Shown piece after piece: positions 47,931 to 60,966 of a stretch of DNA of 64,000 nucleotides. The notes under the pieces were generated by a model, which searched no databases, was not told the DNA's origin, and saw only the letters and a program-made list of their open reading frames with translations. Where the stretch lies: assembly GCA_963855995.1 (NCBI GenBank), contig OY979724.1, positions 7,479,772-7,543,771 on the forward strand. The letters run 5' to 3'. Numbering within the stretch: position 1 is the stretch's first letter; each line of letters starts with the position of its first letter. Source of the stretch: Muricea muricata (Eukaryota > Cnidaria > Anthozoa > Malacalcyonacea > Plexauridae). The position numbers and the translations under genes are program-made.

Positions 47931-48936
47931 TCGTTCTTGTATATACATGATCTTTTGTGCTTTCATTATTAGAATACATTTAGTTTTCACCAATATGCTG
48001 TGGCAGCATTACAAACATGAAGTAGTAAACATCTTGTTCTTGTGAATATTGAACATAGTGTCCTTGCATTTCAGCTAAATGACCTTTTTTGAAGAATAGG
48101 TATTGTTGCATAATCGATAACTGAACACTGCCATAACAACTAGTCAATAAAATAATGCCATATGAGAACCATGTCTTGTCAGTCTCAACAAAGAATATCA
48201 TAGTACATTGTTAATTATTGACAGTTGCACGAATGACAATTCATACAATGGCACTTTTCTTCTGTGGTGCTTTTATCATAACAGTACATATTGGCCTTAA
48301 ATTTCATGTTATAATTCTGGTGGAAAAATAAAGTGTTCAAAGCTTGCCAGAAGTACAAAGTTGCAACCAGGTGAATTGTGAAGTTCCATAAATTAGTTGT
48401 AGCATCATCTAATCAAGAAATGACTCTAAAAAATAAACACTGTGTCAAGTAAGGCACAACTCCAAGGCCGAACACTTCAGAGAATGTAGTAGTGTGTTAA
48501 ACCCAACAGTTAAAGCTGGGTTACAGTCACTTCTGCACATTGGTTCTGCTCATAACAAAGGGTGACCGACTGAAATTTTCTTGAATCTAAACACTGGTTA
48601 AGATTCATTTATGAGCAAAGCAAACCAGATCAGTGCCAGGCATTCAGTTAGTAAATCATATTTTACAAATATAGCAATTCAACATATAAACCAAGCATTT
48701 GTTTACAATATGGACTGCAACCCATCTTTAAATACTGTTACTGTATATATTAATTGAGTTTCTGGAAAATGAAATACAGAAATATGTAATGAAATATCCA
48801 TAATTCCTTACCAAATTAAAGGAAAATTCCATAGTTCCCTGTTTATTCAGATTTACCGCAAACAACAATAATTTTCCCGAAATAGAGCTTTAGAAAGAAG
48901 TGAAACAAGAAAATTGCAGCTAACTCCTTGACGTCC
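47931..48936. other. Non-coding stretch, nothing recognised
   Basis: AT-rich. A 73-codon minus-strand frame at 47980-48201 is not supported by any domain. Confidence 0.45.
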
Positions 48937-49366
48937 GCTGTCACTGTGATATGGGTACCCTCGTGTTTTGTGTATCCCCATACTCATATCACTAGCAAAT
49001 ATGTCACAGTGGACTTAGACGTAAGCGTACTGTTTTGCTATAATTAACTTTACTAGCAAAAGGTACTATATTTAAGACTATTCTCACTCACTGGGACTGT
49101 ATCTACTTCACCAAATTTAGCTAAAGCGCGAGCCCGAAGGGCGAGTAATAATGATTGTCGCGCTACGCGCTCCATCTTCAGCTAAAGTAGATACAATCCT
49201 AGTGAGTGAGAATAGTCTTAAATATAATACCTTTTGCTAGTAAAGTTTAATATAGCAAAACAGTACGCTTAGGTCTATGCTTACGTCTAAGTCCACTGTG
49301 ATATTTGCTAATTATATGAGTATGGGGATACACAAAACACGGGGGCACTCATATCACTGTGACACC
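48937..49366. mobile_element. Large foldback element of about 430 bp
   Basis: Arms of about 180 bp (48937-49118 and 49195-49366) mirror each other: CTGTCACTGTGATATG, GTGTTTTGTGTATCCCCATA, CACAGTGGACTTAGACGTAA, GCGTACTGTTTTGCTAT and AGACTATTCTCACTCACT. A 13-bp segment in one arm is missing in the other. The centre contains GCGCGAGCCCGAAGGGCGAG and GTCGCGCTACGCGCTCC. Confidence 0.9.
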
Positions 49367-50626
49367 GCCATATTGAAAATGAGCCCGCTGTCCAAAATGG
49401 AGAGTCATGCTTGTGACCACGAAAAAAAACGAAGAGAGAAAAAGACCATTTTAAGACACTGGCTCTTTCAGAAATGTGAAAAGTAACCAGAAAATACCAA
49501 AAACATCTATATATGTACATAATGACCAAGTAAACGCAAGTAACTAGGAAATTCATCGAGGTTCAGACGTACAGGCTTTTGTGCATTGTTTACATGAAGT
49601 ATCGCATGCTCTGAGCCCGCGTTGTCGCGATGGAAAGTCGATTCTCGTTGACGAACGACGAAGGGATGGATTTAAGACACTTACCCTTCGGGAAGTGTAA
49701 TTAGCAAGGTATAAAGTTCAGCGACTCGAACGCACAAAAAATATTTGCACCGTTTGGCAACTGAGCTACTTTTTTCTCTTAACTGTGGTACTCATTTGCA
49801 ACTCGGGGTATTTCTTGTCTTACGTGGATGGCTTGGGTACGTCATACGCACGCTCATTTTAGTCAGAGAGGCAGAGGGAATTTTACTTACTTTCTCGAGG
49901 GACTAATTCTATTGTTGATAATGTTGTAGTTTAGATGTCCCTTAATATGAATTCGAATGTTGTTTCGGCATATTTTTCTTGAGTAATGTGTTAAACATGG
50001 TTTTCTGCTTGACTTCAAAACAGTCGAAAAGGCGCCATTTTGTTTCTAATTTTAGTGCAAGAAACGAGCCCACGATATTTTCGATCAGCGGGCCACCGCA
50101 TTAACTTCATGTTCATAATACGCAAAATATTCATGCTTTTGCATGGGTAGTCATAGCGTTAATGCTCAAAACATTTGATATAATTTATAGTTATTCTGAT
50201 TCGTGAAATACATATAATTCATTTCGCTTTTTGTTGTTTTAAAAAGTTAAAAAATTTTTGAATGACTCAAACAACTGCGAGGCGCAAATATCCAGGCAAA
50301 TGAATCATTGTTACACAGTCATGCCAATGGTCATACGTGACCGGTCTAAGGGTGCCCACCAGCTGCTGCAATTAAAATATGGTATGCTCAATATATTATC
50401 ATCACCTAAAATGATGTATTCTTTTACAGATTTATTTTGGTTTTATTGGAAGTAAGAAATCAAGTAGCGGTGGAGGTCATCTGCTGTTTGTTTAATTTTA
50501 ATGAACGTGCTCCAGTTTCTTTTAGTATTCTTGTTTTAAATTATTTCAGTACAAAGCATAAATGATTTTCCATTACCATCTTTTTTCCCTTTGCATGAAA
50601 ATTAGTGAACCGTTTTTGAATCGGCC

Positions 50627-50968
50627 CAGCCAGCGTGGCAGGCTCTTAGGGGAATAACGGAGAGAAGAGCCTGCCCGGAAGCCCGGGTAATCTTCATACA
50701 TCTCGGCCGTGAGAGGCCGATTGATTGGCATATTTTGAAGTAAGCGACTACAAATTACAGTAATATTTACTGCCAATGTGGCCAGCTAACATATTTAGGT
50801 TGTTTACTTTGTTACATGTGTCCTAAAAATAGTTTCTTCCAACAAATTATGACAAAACATGTCATTTATATATTGCATAATTAGGAATGTGGGCGGTATG
50901 AAAATTACCCGGGCTTCCGGGCAGGCTCTTCTCTCCGTTGTTTTCCTAAGAGCCTGCCACGCTGGCTA
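50627..50968. mobile_element. Foldback element with arms of about 70 bp, nested
   Basis: GCCAGCGTGGCAGGCTCTTA and GGAGAGAAGAGCCTGCCCGG followed by AAGCCCGGGTAAT on the left are mirrored on the right (50898-50968). The 200-bp centre is not palindromic. Confidence 0.88.
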
Positions 50969-50984
50969 GAATCGGCCCTCCCCC

Positions 50985-51335
50985 TATAATATAACAATAG
51001 AGTTGACGTTGGCGGGCATAAATATGTTTTTGGCCCGACTCAGAATCATTTTAGCCCGAGCGCAGCGAGGCTTAAAATGAGCTGAGGAGGGCCAAAAATG
51101 TATTTATGCCCAAGAACATCGATTCTATTACTATTATAATAACTTTAAAGGCCTTTTAACGTTTAACTTTATTAAACTTTAATTTGTTTTTTCAAAAAAA
51201 CAACTACACTTAAATGGCTTCCGACTATTTATACATTGGCTATTACGTCAGCGGGCTAAAATGTATTTTAGCCCGCTGATTTGTTTATTTTAGCCCGCAA
51301 AATACGTCACAATGCTCGCTAAAGTTATTATAATT
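50985..51335 (-). mobile_element. MITE family 1, copy 2 (longer copy)
   Basis: Reverse complement of 4237-4492 with an extra central segment of about 80 bp (GCCCGAGCGCAGCGAGGCTT). It directly follows the foldback at 50627-50968. Confidence 0.85.
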
Positions 51336-53254
51336 AAAGAAGATAATAACATGAAGAGTTCCTTCCTTGTCCGCCGTGATCATATCTAAACAGCATTATT
51401 TAATTAACATTACTTCCCTTGTTTTAACCGTGGTGCTGTCGAAAGAAAAATTACCAAACGAACAGGTTCCCCAAGTGGTCTGGTGCGTAGCAATCGAAAT
51501 GTAGGTAGTTATGGGCTGTCCATTAAGGGAAATAACACCACCGCAAATCAAGCAGCATGTACATTTTACTCGGATTCATTGCAGACATTGAGCAAAAACG
51601 ACTCAAAAAAATGCCAAGGAAAATATCCCGGGATGTAAAACTTTAACAACACAAAGAAAATAACGTCCTCGGCTTGTGCTTGTCCTTCAACAGACGTTCA
51701 AGGTGCTTTGTGAAATGACATAGGCATACGGGATTTCTGTCAACTGGGGGGGGGCTGTCATTTGTTTCCCGAATTCCTCCATGGCCAGTGTCTCAGCGTC
51801 CAAATTCCCCGAAATTTGGAAATCAATTCCCCGAAAAACTGGCAGTTTCCAATTTAATTTTTTTTGGGAGGAGGGGGGTGCAGCCCTCCCAGCCCCCCCC
51901 CCCCCCCCCCCCGGCTCGTACGCCTATGTGAAATGATTTCCGAACGCAATGCATTCTGAAAATGTACATCCGCCAACTTAATTGAAAAATACTCGGCTTC
52001 ACCTCATTTTTCAACCTGTCTCGGAGGAAGTCCTTCTACTTGTGTTTGAACTATTACAAGTATTAAAATTCTTTAAGCCTTATCACGGCAGAAAAAAGGA
52101 AGAATAATCATCTTTAGACATCACCACAGATGAAAGGAAGACGGTGATATAATTTTCTTCTCTATACATCATCAGGCAGGAACTTGAAAGGTGAACTTTA
52201 GACATCGCCACATTCGGAAATGTAAGGAACTTTTCATTTAGGTTATGGTCGCAGAAGGGAGGAACTGATCAGATAAGTTAGCATATAATTTTCTAGTTGA
52301 TACATCACCACGGCAGAAAGGGGGAGGGACTGTTCATAGACTTTCACAGTGGGTGAGGATAAAAAAATTCAGGATAAAAAAATTGAGGGTACCATATTTT
52401 AATTGCACAAGCCGGTACCCCCCCCCCCCCGCCCTGTGACCGGTCACATATGAGCATAGGCATGGCTGCGTGACAATGGCTCGTCTGGCTATTTGCGCTT
52501 CACAGTTGTTTGAGTCATTCAAAAAAATTTTAATTTTTTAAAACAACAAAAAGAGAAAGGAATTATATACATTTCACGAATCAGAATAACTATAAATTAT
52601 ATCAAATGTTTTGAGCATTAACGCTATGGCTACTTTGTGTATTAGTATTACTAGCATGAATATTTTGCGTATTAATGTGCATATATGAAGTTACCTCGTG
52701 GCCCACTGATCAAAAATATCGTGGGCTCATTTCTTGTACTAAAATTAGAAACAAAATGGCGTCTTTTCGAATGTTTTGAAGTCAAGCAGAAAACCATGTT
52801 TAACACATTACTCAAGAAAAATATGCCGAAACAACATTCTAATTCGTATTTAGGGACATCTAAACTACAATATTATCAACAATAGAATTAGTCCCTCGAG
52901 AAAGTAAGTGTGCATACATTTTTGACCTTCTGCCTCCCTGACTATTCTGGCAAGTATACATGCAAGATTTTATAAGAAGTCAAATAAATAGGGAAACGTA
53001 CGATAAACGGCGATTTTAAGAAAACATTCCGCTAGATTGCCTTGGTTAACAGAAATAAAAAGAAGTTGCCCTGTATATTTCAAGCAACAAATGAAGTTAT
53101 GTTTTTGTCCAAGTTACTTATAAAACGGTAGAAACCATTTTTCTGTTATACATTTATGTTGAAATTCGAACAAATGTACTTACCAGAAGTGCGTTTGGAT
53201 ATGACGTAATCCGTCATACAGGGAAATCATAGGCGAACTATTCCAACTTGCACA

Positions 53255-56165
53255 TCTATGTATCCTTAACCTACAGTGCGAACCATGGTATTAGTTTTTT
53301 AAGATATTTACGCAGTACGTGTTTAAAATGAGCAGTCATGTTCATTAAACTTACGACTATTAAAACAAAGTTGTGAGAAGATATTTGCGATGTTGCAATC
53401 TGATGCTAGTCACATGACTAAAAAATTATGGCGCTGTTCCATATTTGAGGAGGACCACGCTATTAGTTTTAATGGGGTCTTATACAAAAAATTTGGAAAT
53501 TTAGTCAAAATTTTTTGTCTATTATAAAGCATTAAGCAACTAGAAATAATGCTATGAATGTTTTGCATCGAAAAGAGAACTTTTAATATGTTTTTAAAGG
53601 CTTTTAGAAATAGTTTTGAGCTGACTGCGTGGTGTATTCCTGGTAACTAGTTTCTGTTTCCGGTACTAGAGATGAAATGGAGGTGAAGAAGACAGCCTTT
53701 TGTAAGCGTGAAGCTTGTAAAGTGTTTACTGCCTAGATTTACCCAGAATCAGTTGGGTGAGGACATCATAAAGTCCGAGGAACCCGATCTCTGTTACACG
53801 AAGAAGTGTGGGATATAAACATTACGTAAGCCGTCGAATATTTTACGAATTTATACACGACTGGGTAGTGCTGAGAGGCTGATGTTAAGTCTGTCCACAA
53901 GCATTTGAAATTATGTGAAAACTGACTTCACATACGTAAGTTAGGGGTGTTGAAGTACCGCACTAGTGTTTCGAAATGTTTGTATCTATAATTTCTTTGT
54001 TTTGGCAGGGGGCTATGGGTCATGCCAAAATTTTTCACAATTACCCAGAATCCTTTATGGTCGTAATATGCTTTAATCTCATTCAAAAGCCTTAAACAAA
54101 GTAATGCGCGAGTCCAAATCGATATAAATTAGGAACGTGCATAAGAAAAGTGCCAGCAGGAAAAATAATTTTTTAATTGGGATGTTATACATTTAAAATT
54201 CATGCGAAACCCGGTTGAATGCAAAGATCGTGTAGTAAATATTGCTGGTTCGGCTGCAATAAGTACTTTTTAGAGGATAAATGCAGAAACAAGCGAATAT
54301 TATGTCGACAAAGTGAAAGAGCACGAAAATAGCAGCACGAAAATAGCAACAAAGGCACTACAACAAGCCTTGGAAGCATGCCGATAAACGAAAATATTAC
54401 CAGATAATAGAAAATAAAAGGAGTTCCTTAAACCAGGATACTTTTAAGACGCTTTTCATTTAAATTTTGTGGTTTTAAAATTATAAATTAGCAGACACTT
54501 TGGAACATAACTTTAAAGCTGTATTTCTCGAATTGTATAATTGTGTAATGAATATTTCATACACGATATCAATGGCAGATTTTAACCAATTGGACTGAAA
54601 TTTTCAACCGTACAATATGTCACATTAGGCAAGATACTAAACAAAAAAAACCTGAAAAATGTTTTAGAAATACTCCTATATTTCTTGTTTGATACCACAT
54701 TATTTTTTCAGAAATTGCTATTTCCCAGGAAAAACTTCAAAAAACAGTGATGCTTGCCATTACTTAAGATTTTTTAGGTTTGGCTCCTAAACATCGTTTA
54801 TAGTCACAATGTGAAACAAAGATTGAAGTTTTTTGACCATTCTCAAGGCCTTAATCGTGTTTCGAAATAGGTGCCTATTTTGCCACTAGGGGGTAATTAT
54901 CACGGTAACCATGACAACACACATGTGAACAAATGTATTTTTTTATCACAGCTTTGTTACCTACCATAATATTAACTTGTTTCTATTTTAAAACATAATG
55001 CAAAAAAAATATTTTAAAGGTATTGGACCCCCTTAAAAATATGATAACACGACAGGACGTTGTTAAAACTTAATTGGAAGTGGAAACGACATTCTTACAT
55101 GATCCCTGGTAAGCAGTAATAATTCTAAAAGTACCTCCACTGGTGTCGTGGATAAACGTTTGGAACTAGATTGAGGTAAAAAATGCTTGGAAGCACGACG
55201 GAAGTTTGTCCTTTGACAGCCAATGACAGGCAGTCGAAATCAGCATGATAAAGCTTGGTAGTTGTATGCAGGGGTTAGATTATTGATATTAAATGATGTT
55301 ATGTGTCCGCAAAGATAAGGAGTCAACAATGAAGTGATAAAGTCAACGAGTTCGGCCGGTAACAGCGGAAATGGGTATCAGAGGTCTGTTTTGCACGTTT
55401 AGGCACATATGAAGACCTGTGGGTCGCCAATAATATGGATTTAAATCATCGTTCTACCACTTCTTTGCCAGGCACCTAACACCACTAAGCAGAAGTTCCT
55501 TTCCTTAGCATTGGGGCATCCTCATGTTCATCTCACCTTGTCTGTCAACACAAGAAAATTCCGCTGTGCCTTCATGCACTTTTCGCCCCAATCTATTTTC
55601 AAACGTTTCTTCTATGACAGTAGTGGAGGTATACTTCTAGAACTATTATTGCTTACCAGGAATCCATCATTGCTAGTTTTGGGAACATATGGTGAAGCAA
55701 ACTTTCTCAAAATGTTGACGCACGTTGACCATAGTGATTTACGACCAGTTCTCCTTCAAACGCCTAATACCTCCCATTCTTATCGATTTGACTAGTCCAG
55801 AATCCCTCTTTTCTGCCGTTCCAGCTATGACACAAAGTTCGTTTATTTTCTAAATGAAACATTCTCCTGTTGTTAACTTTGCTATTTTTGAATAAAAATG
55901 TCATTTCCACTCCCAATTAAGTTTTAACAACCTCTGATCGTGTTTATTATATTTTAAAACTAATAACGTGGTTCACCTTGAATATGGAACAACCCCATAA
56001 TTTTTCATTCATGTGTCTAGCATCAAATAATAACATTGCAAAGATGTTCTCACAACTTTGTCTTAATGTTCGTAAACTTTAATAAATAGCACTGCTCAAT
56101 TAGATTACGTAGTGCATAAATATCTTATAAAACTAATACCATGGATTAAGGTGTACCCTCTGCAT
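53255..56165. mobile_element. 2.9-kb element with inverted ends of about 220 bp
   Basis: 53255-53480 is inverted at 55940-56165: CCATGGTATTAGTTTT, ACAAAGTTGTGAGAA, AAAAATTATGG and GTTCCATATT are shared. There is no transposase frame. A second foldback lies inside (55055-55940). Confidence 0.75.
55055..55940. mobile_element. Nested foldback with a 215-bp interruption in one arm
   Basis: GTTGTTAAAACTTAATTGG, AGTGGAAA, CCTGGTAAGCA, ACCTCCACT and AAACGTTTG on the left (55055-55235) are mirrored on the right at 55540-55680 and 55895-55940. The text 55680-55895 has no partner, so it was inserted in, or lost from, one arm. Confidence 0.72.
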
Positions 56166-58259
56166 GCCATTCTGCATTGCTTACATGGCAATCGAAAACT
56201 CTTGCATCGCAATATACGAAAGGACGAAAGGTACAGCTAATTCAAAGAAGGTTGTATGACTTTTAATGTGGTAGGAACAAAACACTGGCCCAAGAGCAAC
56301 CTAGGCAAATAGAAAGTTGACTTTTTGTCAGAGTAAGCTTTGTGGTGTGATGAAAAGATTTACACACGCTATTTGACGTGATCATGATCTATACAAAACA
56401 AAGAACGCCCGTACATTCAGCAAGTGCGTGTATTTGTAAACAAAACACGAACTTAACAGTCTCTAACACATTTAATATATGATCTGAGTTCACTGGTCGT
56501 GCTCGCAAGCAAAAGCCGTACGCTTTCGCTACCAAAACAAAATAAAACAAATCCGATTTTAAAAACATTATAGGTGAAAAAAGTACAAAAAATTTGAAGA
56601 ATTGTAGCGAACAACCTTTACAAGCTGAGTCAAGCAAATAAACACAACGATACGTCAAAAAATAGCCTGTTAAATGAACTTTCATGCGAGAGTTCACAGA
56701 CGAAAAAATGAGAATAATCGGTGTTTACTAAGTTTAATTACCTCTGACGATAGAAATTCTCAAGATTGTTTTCCTTTTTTGTCTTTATAGTAGAATTCAT
56801 CGATATTTTCATCAACTTGTTAGCTTTATCCACTTGCAAATACAGTTTTCTCGACGTTTTACTCCTGGCCATTTTCAATACTGCACACTTCTCGTGCATT
56901 ATTGTGATAACGCGCTCAAACGACTCGTTGTTGTCAGGTAACCAAAACACATGTGATCGATTTTGACCAATCGCGTGCGCGGATTTTGAACAGTCAACGA
57001 AAATCATATATTAAAGTGTGATAATGCATGCGGGAAATGTTGGCAGAACTTCTCGAGTATTCTCCAAAAATTTCCCAAGTGCATTATCACACCATAAATG
57101 CACAAGACGAGTTTTTCTTTAACCATTTTTGTAAGCGATCAATGCTCAAATTATTCTAACATGCAAAAATCAACTTGTCATCCAGTTGCCTAGCAACAAC
57201 GAGAAAAATTTTAGAGCAAAAGAGAAAAACAGCGGTCACAAATTAATACAAATGACCACTTCGTGCTTTCCTAATGTAAATTTGTGTTCGCGATTCTCAC
57301 TATGACCACGAATTGCACACGCGGCTATTCGAGATATCACCTACTGTATGTTGCGCTTCCTAGCGAAATAGTAGACACTTGCGTCAGATTGCCATGCTTG
57401 GTTGTTTACTGACTGCAAAATTAATTCCGGTTAGAGCTTGACAAATGTTTTACACACCTACAATCATTGACAAATTAATGGGAACGATTCAGATTTCAAC
57501 CAGACCCCCCCCCTCCCCCCCTCCCTTAAATCAATGTTGTACAGGGTATCAACGCAATCTTCAATGAATTTTTCTTCAATTACATTAACATTGATTTGGG
57601 GGGAGGGGCAAGGAAGGAACTGAAAAGAGAAGAGTGGAAAATGTGCAAATTTTAAGATTAGTGTAGCAATTTGCGCTGTTTTTGCGCTTTGTCTCAACGT
57701 GTTTTGTCAATGATTGTACTTTATGCTTGAAAAGAAAAGCCTTATTCACGGTCAGTGGCTTTGAAAACGTCATTGCTTACGTTGAATGACGTTGATCGCG
57801 CTTACTAAGAAAATAGCGGACAGCTGCGTCAGATTATTATTTTATTATCATTATTATTATTTAAAGTTATCTTAACACGGTAGCTAATCAACCTCTATAA
57901 TTCTCCAGAACAATTATACACAAAAATTATAAATGAATAAATTGGTTGTTTTCCATTAGGCCGTGTTGTTTGAATTGATAAAAATTAAAAACCATCACCG
58001 CTATTCCAGGAATGCTTAGAATATTAAGATATCAAGGTATAAAAATAATGTGTAATTATTCCCAAAGTAACAGTGAAATACGTTTACTGATATGATTGAA
58101 ACTTCAATTTTGTGGGGCAACTGTTTCTCGAGTTCGGTTGTTCCTGACCTTAGCCGCCAAATAGCAAACAGCTTGTTTTCATGGCGTTAGTCTTGGGTTT
58201 TAATAACATTAACGTTTTGTTGTTACTTCGAAAACGTAGTTCTCATTGTTTACAATATG
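56166..58259. other. Non-coding stretch with one hairpin
   Basis: No gene is supported. 57017-57094 forms a hairpin (GTGTGATAATGCA and its complement). Two similar phrases (TAGACACTTGCGTCAGATT at about 57371 and CGGACAGCTGCGTCAGATTA at about 57817) suggest a small dispersed repeat. Confidence 0.4.
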
Positions 58260-58639
58260 AAACATTGATGTAAAAGCAGGAGGACAAATATGATTAATTT
58301 AAAGCTTTATCAACTATATCTATCATTTGTTTTTCTCTTCGTTTATCTAATGTTTCCCATCTTGACTTTAACAATATTTCGCTAGAACGTACACTATATG
58401 CTTCCTGTTTTTACTCTTGCTGCTCTGTTATGAAGTTTTTGCAATTTATCTTTACATGTTTGGTTGCGATTCCCCACACCAACGAGCAGTAATATTATCA
58501 AAATATGGTTGAACTAGCGATTGGTACATTGCCAGAAGAGATGGCTGAGAGATATACTTTTTAGCCCTCCTTAGAATACCAATCCTTTTTGATGCTTTTT
58601 TTGCTGGTGTTTTCAATTTGGTTATTCCAATTTAAATTT

Positions 58640-59440
58640 TCATCTATGAAAATACCTGAACTTTTTGTCTTGGAAACACGTCTTAAGTTTTTTCTTCCTA
58701 TGTTGATTAGTTGGATCACTATCAATACCTGCCAATCTTTGCCGTGATCCTATTAACATATATTCACTTTTATCAACGTTTACGGTTAATTTGTTAGCTA
58801 AAAGCCAATTGTGTATATTATTTAATTTATCATTCAATTTTCCTTCTAAATCCGCAGCATTTTTGGCAGAAATAGTTACATTTGTGTCATCAGCAAACAT
58901 AGCTGGTACAGAGTTGACCAAGCAATTCGGAAGATCGTATGTAAAATAAAAACAGAAGAGGCCCAAGATTTGATCCCTGGGGAACGCCACATTTGATATT
59001 CTTTGGTGTCGATATCATATGATCAATTTTACAGACTTGCTCTCGGTTCGTCAGATATGATTTAAACCATCTTAATACAGGGCCCTTGACACCGGATAAA
59101 TATAATTTATTCATTAAAATTTCATGATCGATCGTGTCAAAAGCCTTGCACAGATCAAGAAAAACAACTCCATTTATTAAACCCGAGACCATGTTGATAA
59201 GCCACGAATTGGTCGGACCTAATAATGATGTAGCTGCACATTGGCCTTTTCTAAAGCCAGACTGACGAACATAAATGATATTATTTTCAATCAAATATTC
59301 ATTTAGTTGTGGATAAATAATATTTTCAAATAATCCAGCAACAATTGATAACACCGATATTGGTCGGTAGTTACCACGATCTCGCTTATCACCCGCTTTA
59401 TAAATAGGTGAAACACGGGCAATTTTCCAGTTATGTGGAA
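58640..59440 (-). pseudogene. LINE ORF2 reverse transcriptase, frameshifted
   Basis: Begins near 59440 with text like KIARVSPIYKAGDKRDRGNY, then SVLSIVAGLFENIIYPQL, RQSGFRKGQCAATSLL, GVVFLDLCKAFDTIDHEIL (motif A), CGVPQGSNLGPLLFL (motif B) and, after a frame break near 58930, MFADDTNVTISAKN (FADD, motif C) and LLANKLTVNVDKSEYML (motif D). Catalytic residues are preserved. Confidence 0.9.
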
Positions 59441-59952
59441 AGACACTTGATGCTAGGGAAGCATTGAAATTTGATTTAGAAAAGGCGCAATATTAAAGCA
59501 AGAATCTTTTAGTAGCCTGGTTGGAATTCTATCCGGACCTAGAGATTTTTGACGCTTTTAAATTGTTTAAGGCATTATAAACTTTATCAATATTAATACT
59601 TTTGAACACGCAGACGCTCTCAGAGCTGTCAACATACGACTCAGGTTAAAGATCTGTTACGGAGACTTTCGCGGCAAGATCAGGTCCTTTACTAGTGAAA
59701 TACTCATTCATGGATTCTGCTATATTTGTCTTGCTATAGTGACATTTGAATTGTCAACATTCAACGATGTAATATGAGTTGTTTTAGATCCCTTGCCTAG
59801 GAATTGATTTATGCCATCCCACATTTTTTTGGGATTTCCTCTGTCAAATATAATTTTGAAAGTATTTTTGCTAAGAATTCTCATTGATTTTATTAATTTT
59901 TTTAAGCTTTTTTTATATACATTATGAAAATATGAAGATATGTAGATCTTTC

Positions 59953-60845
59953 TCAAATAATCCAATAATTTATTTGTTCTCTAATATGATCGTTTAACCA
60001 AGGAGTATATTTGTTCCTAACTTTTCTTGATCTTAGAGGAACATGAATGTCTGTTACTCTGTTAAAGACAAATTTAAATTGAAACCACAATACATCTGGG
60101 TCATTACTTTCCCAGGTATATTGGTTTAGTAAGTTATCAAGATCCCTATTGAAGTGATCAGGAATATAGTTTTTGTAATTTCTGCTTTCTATAAGCTTTG
60201 GCAGTGTTTTAACAAAAGAAATTTTTCGGCAAATATAAATAAGAGAATGATCGCTTATCCCCACATGTACTACACCAGGATTATATGTTTTCAGGACAAT
60301 TTGTCAAAGCAACATCAATTAAAGTTTCAGAATTTTGAGTTTTTCGAATTGGTTGCGTAACTATCTGATCAAACTGGAACACTTCAATAAGGTCAAGTAA
60401 TTTACGTGTGTGATTACTAATTGTTGAAGAGAAAAGATCGCAGTTAAAATCACCAAGTATTATCAATTCCTTATTTTCTTGATCTAATATATAATAGATA
60501 ATAATAGGTCTATAAACTGATGCAATTAAAACTCCTCCGCCTTCCCTTTTCCTATCATTTCTAACAATGGAATAACCATTTATGCTCATCTAACCGAGTT
60601 TCATTCACACTTAGAATATCAAATGATTCTTTTTGAAGATAAATCTGTAGTTGATTAATATATTTAGTTAAAGATGCTATATTAATATGGCCAATTCTAA
60701 AGCTTTTTAGATTCTGAATAATTTCCAAATGATATGCATTATTTTCTTTTAAGTCTGATTGTTTATCACTTGGTACAGATTTATCATGATGTATAATGAA
60801 ACCATTTATACTATTATCTAATGGTTTCTGAACCTCAGGGCTCAA
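59953..60845 (-). pseudogene. LINE ORF2 apurinic-type endonuclease, frameshifted
   Basis: Frames 60845-60561, 60589-60281 and 60264-59953 give IGHINIASL (catalytic Asn), DILSVNETRLDEH (Glu), GGGVLIASVYRP, LIILGDFNCDLFS (Asp-x-Asn), ETLIDVALTN and GISDHSLIY (Ser-Asp-His). Together these are the complete catalytic set of a LINE endonuclease, spread over three frames. Confidence 0.85.
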
Positions 60846-60966
60846 ATTTACCCTTAATTATATGACCTCTCGATGGCTTCGTTAGAGTCAGAAACAATTT
60901 GCTCGCTGCTAAAATCGATTAATACAATTAATTATATTTTTAGCAAAAATTTTAGTTCCAGCTTCA

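Larger units (their letters stand above)
49861..52943. mobile_element. 3.1-kb element or inverted duplication with arms of over 500 bp
   Basis: The left arm 49861-50393 is inverted at 52386-52943 with high similarity throughout. Examples are CTTTCTCGAGGGACTAATTC, GTGTTAAACATGGTTTTCTG, TTTGATATAATTTATAGTTA and TAAAATATGGTA. The spacer (50394-52385) carries no transposase, only two other foldback repeats and C/G homopolymer runs. It is either a non-autonomous transposon with long inverted ends or an inverted duplication. Confidence 0.82.
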
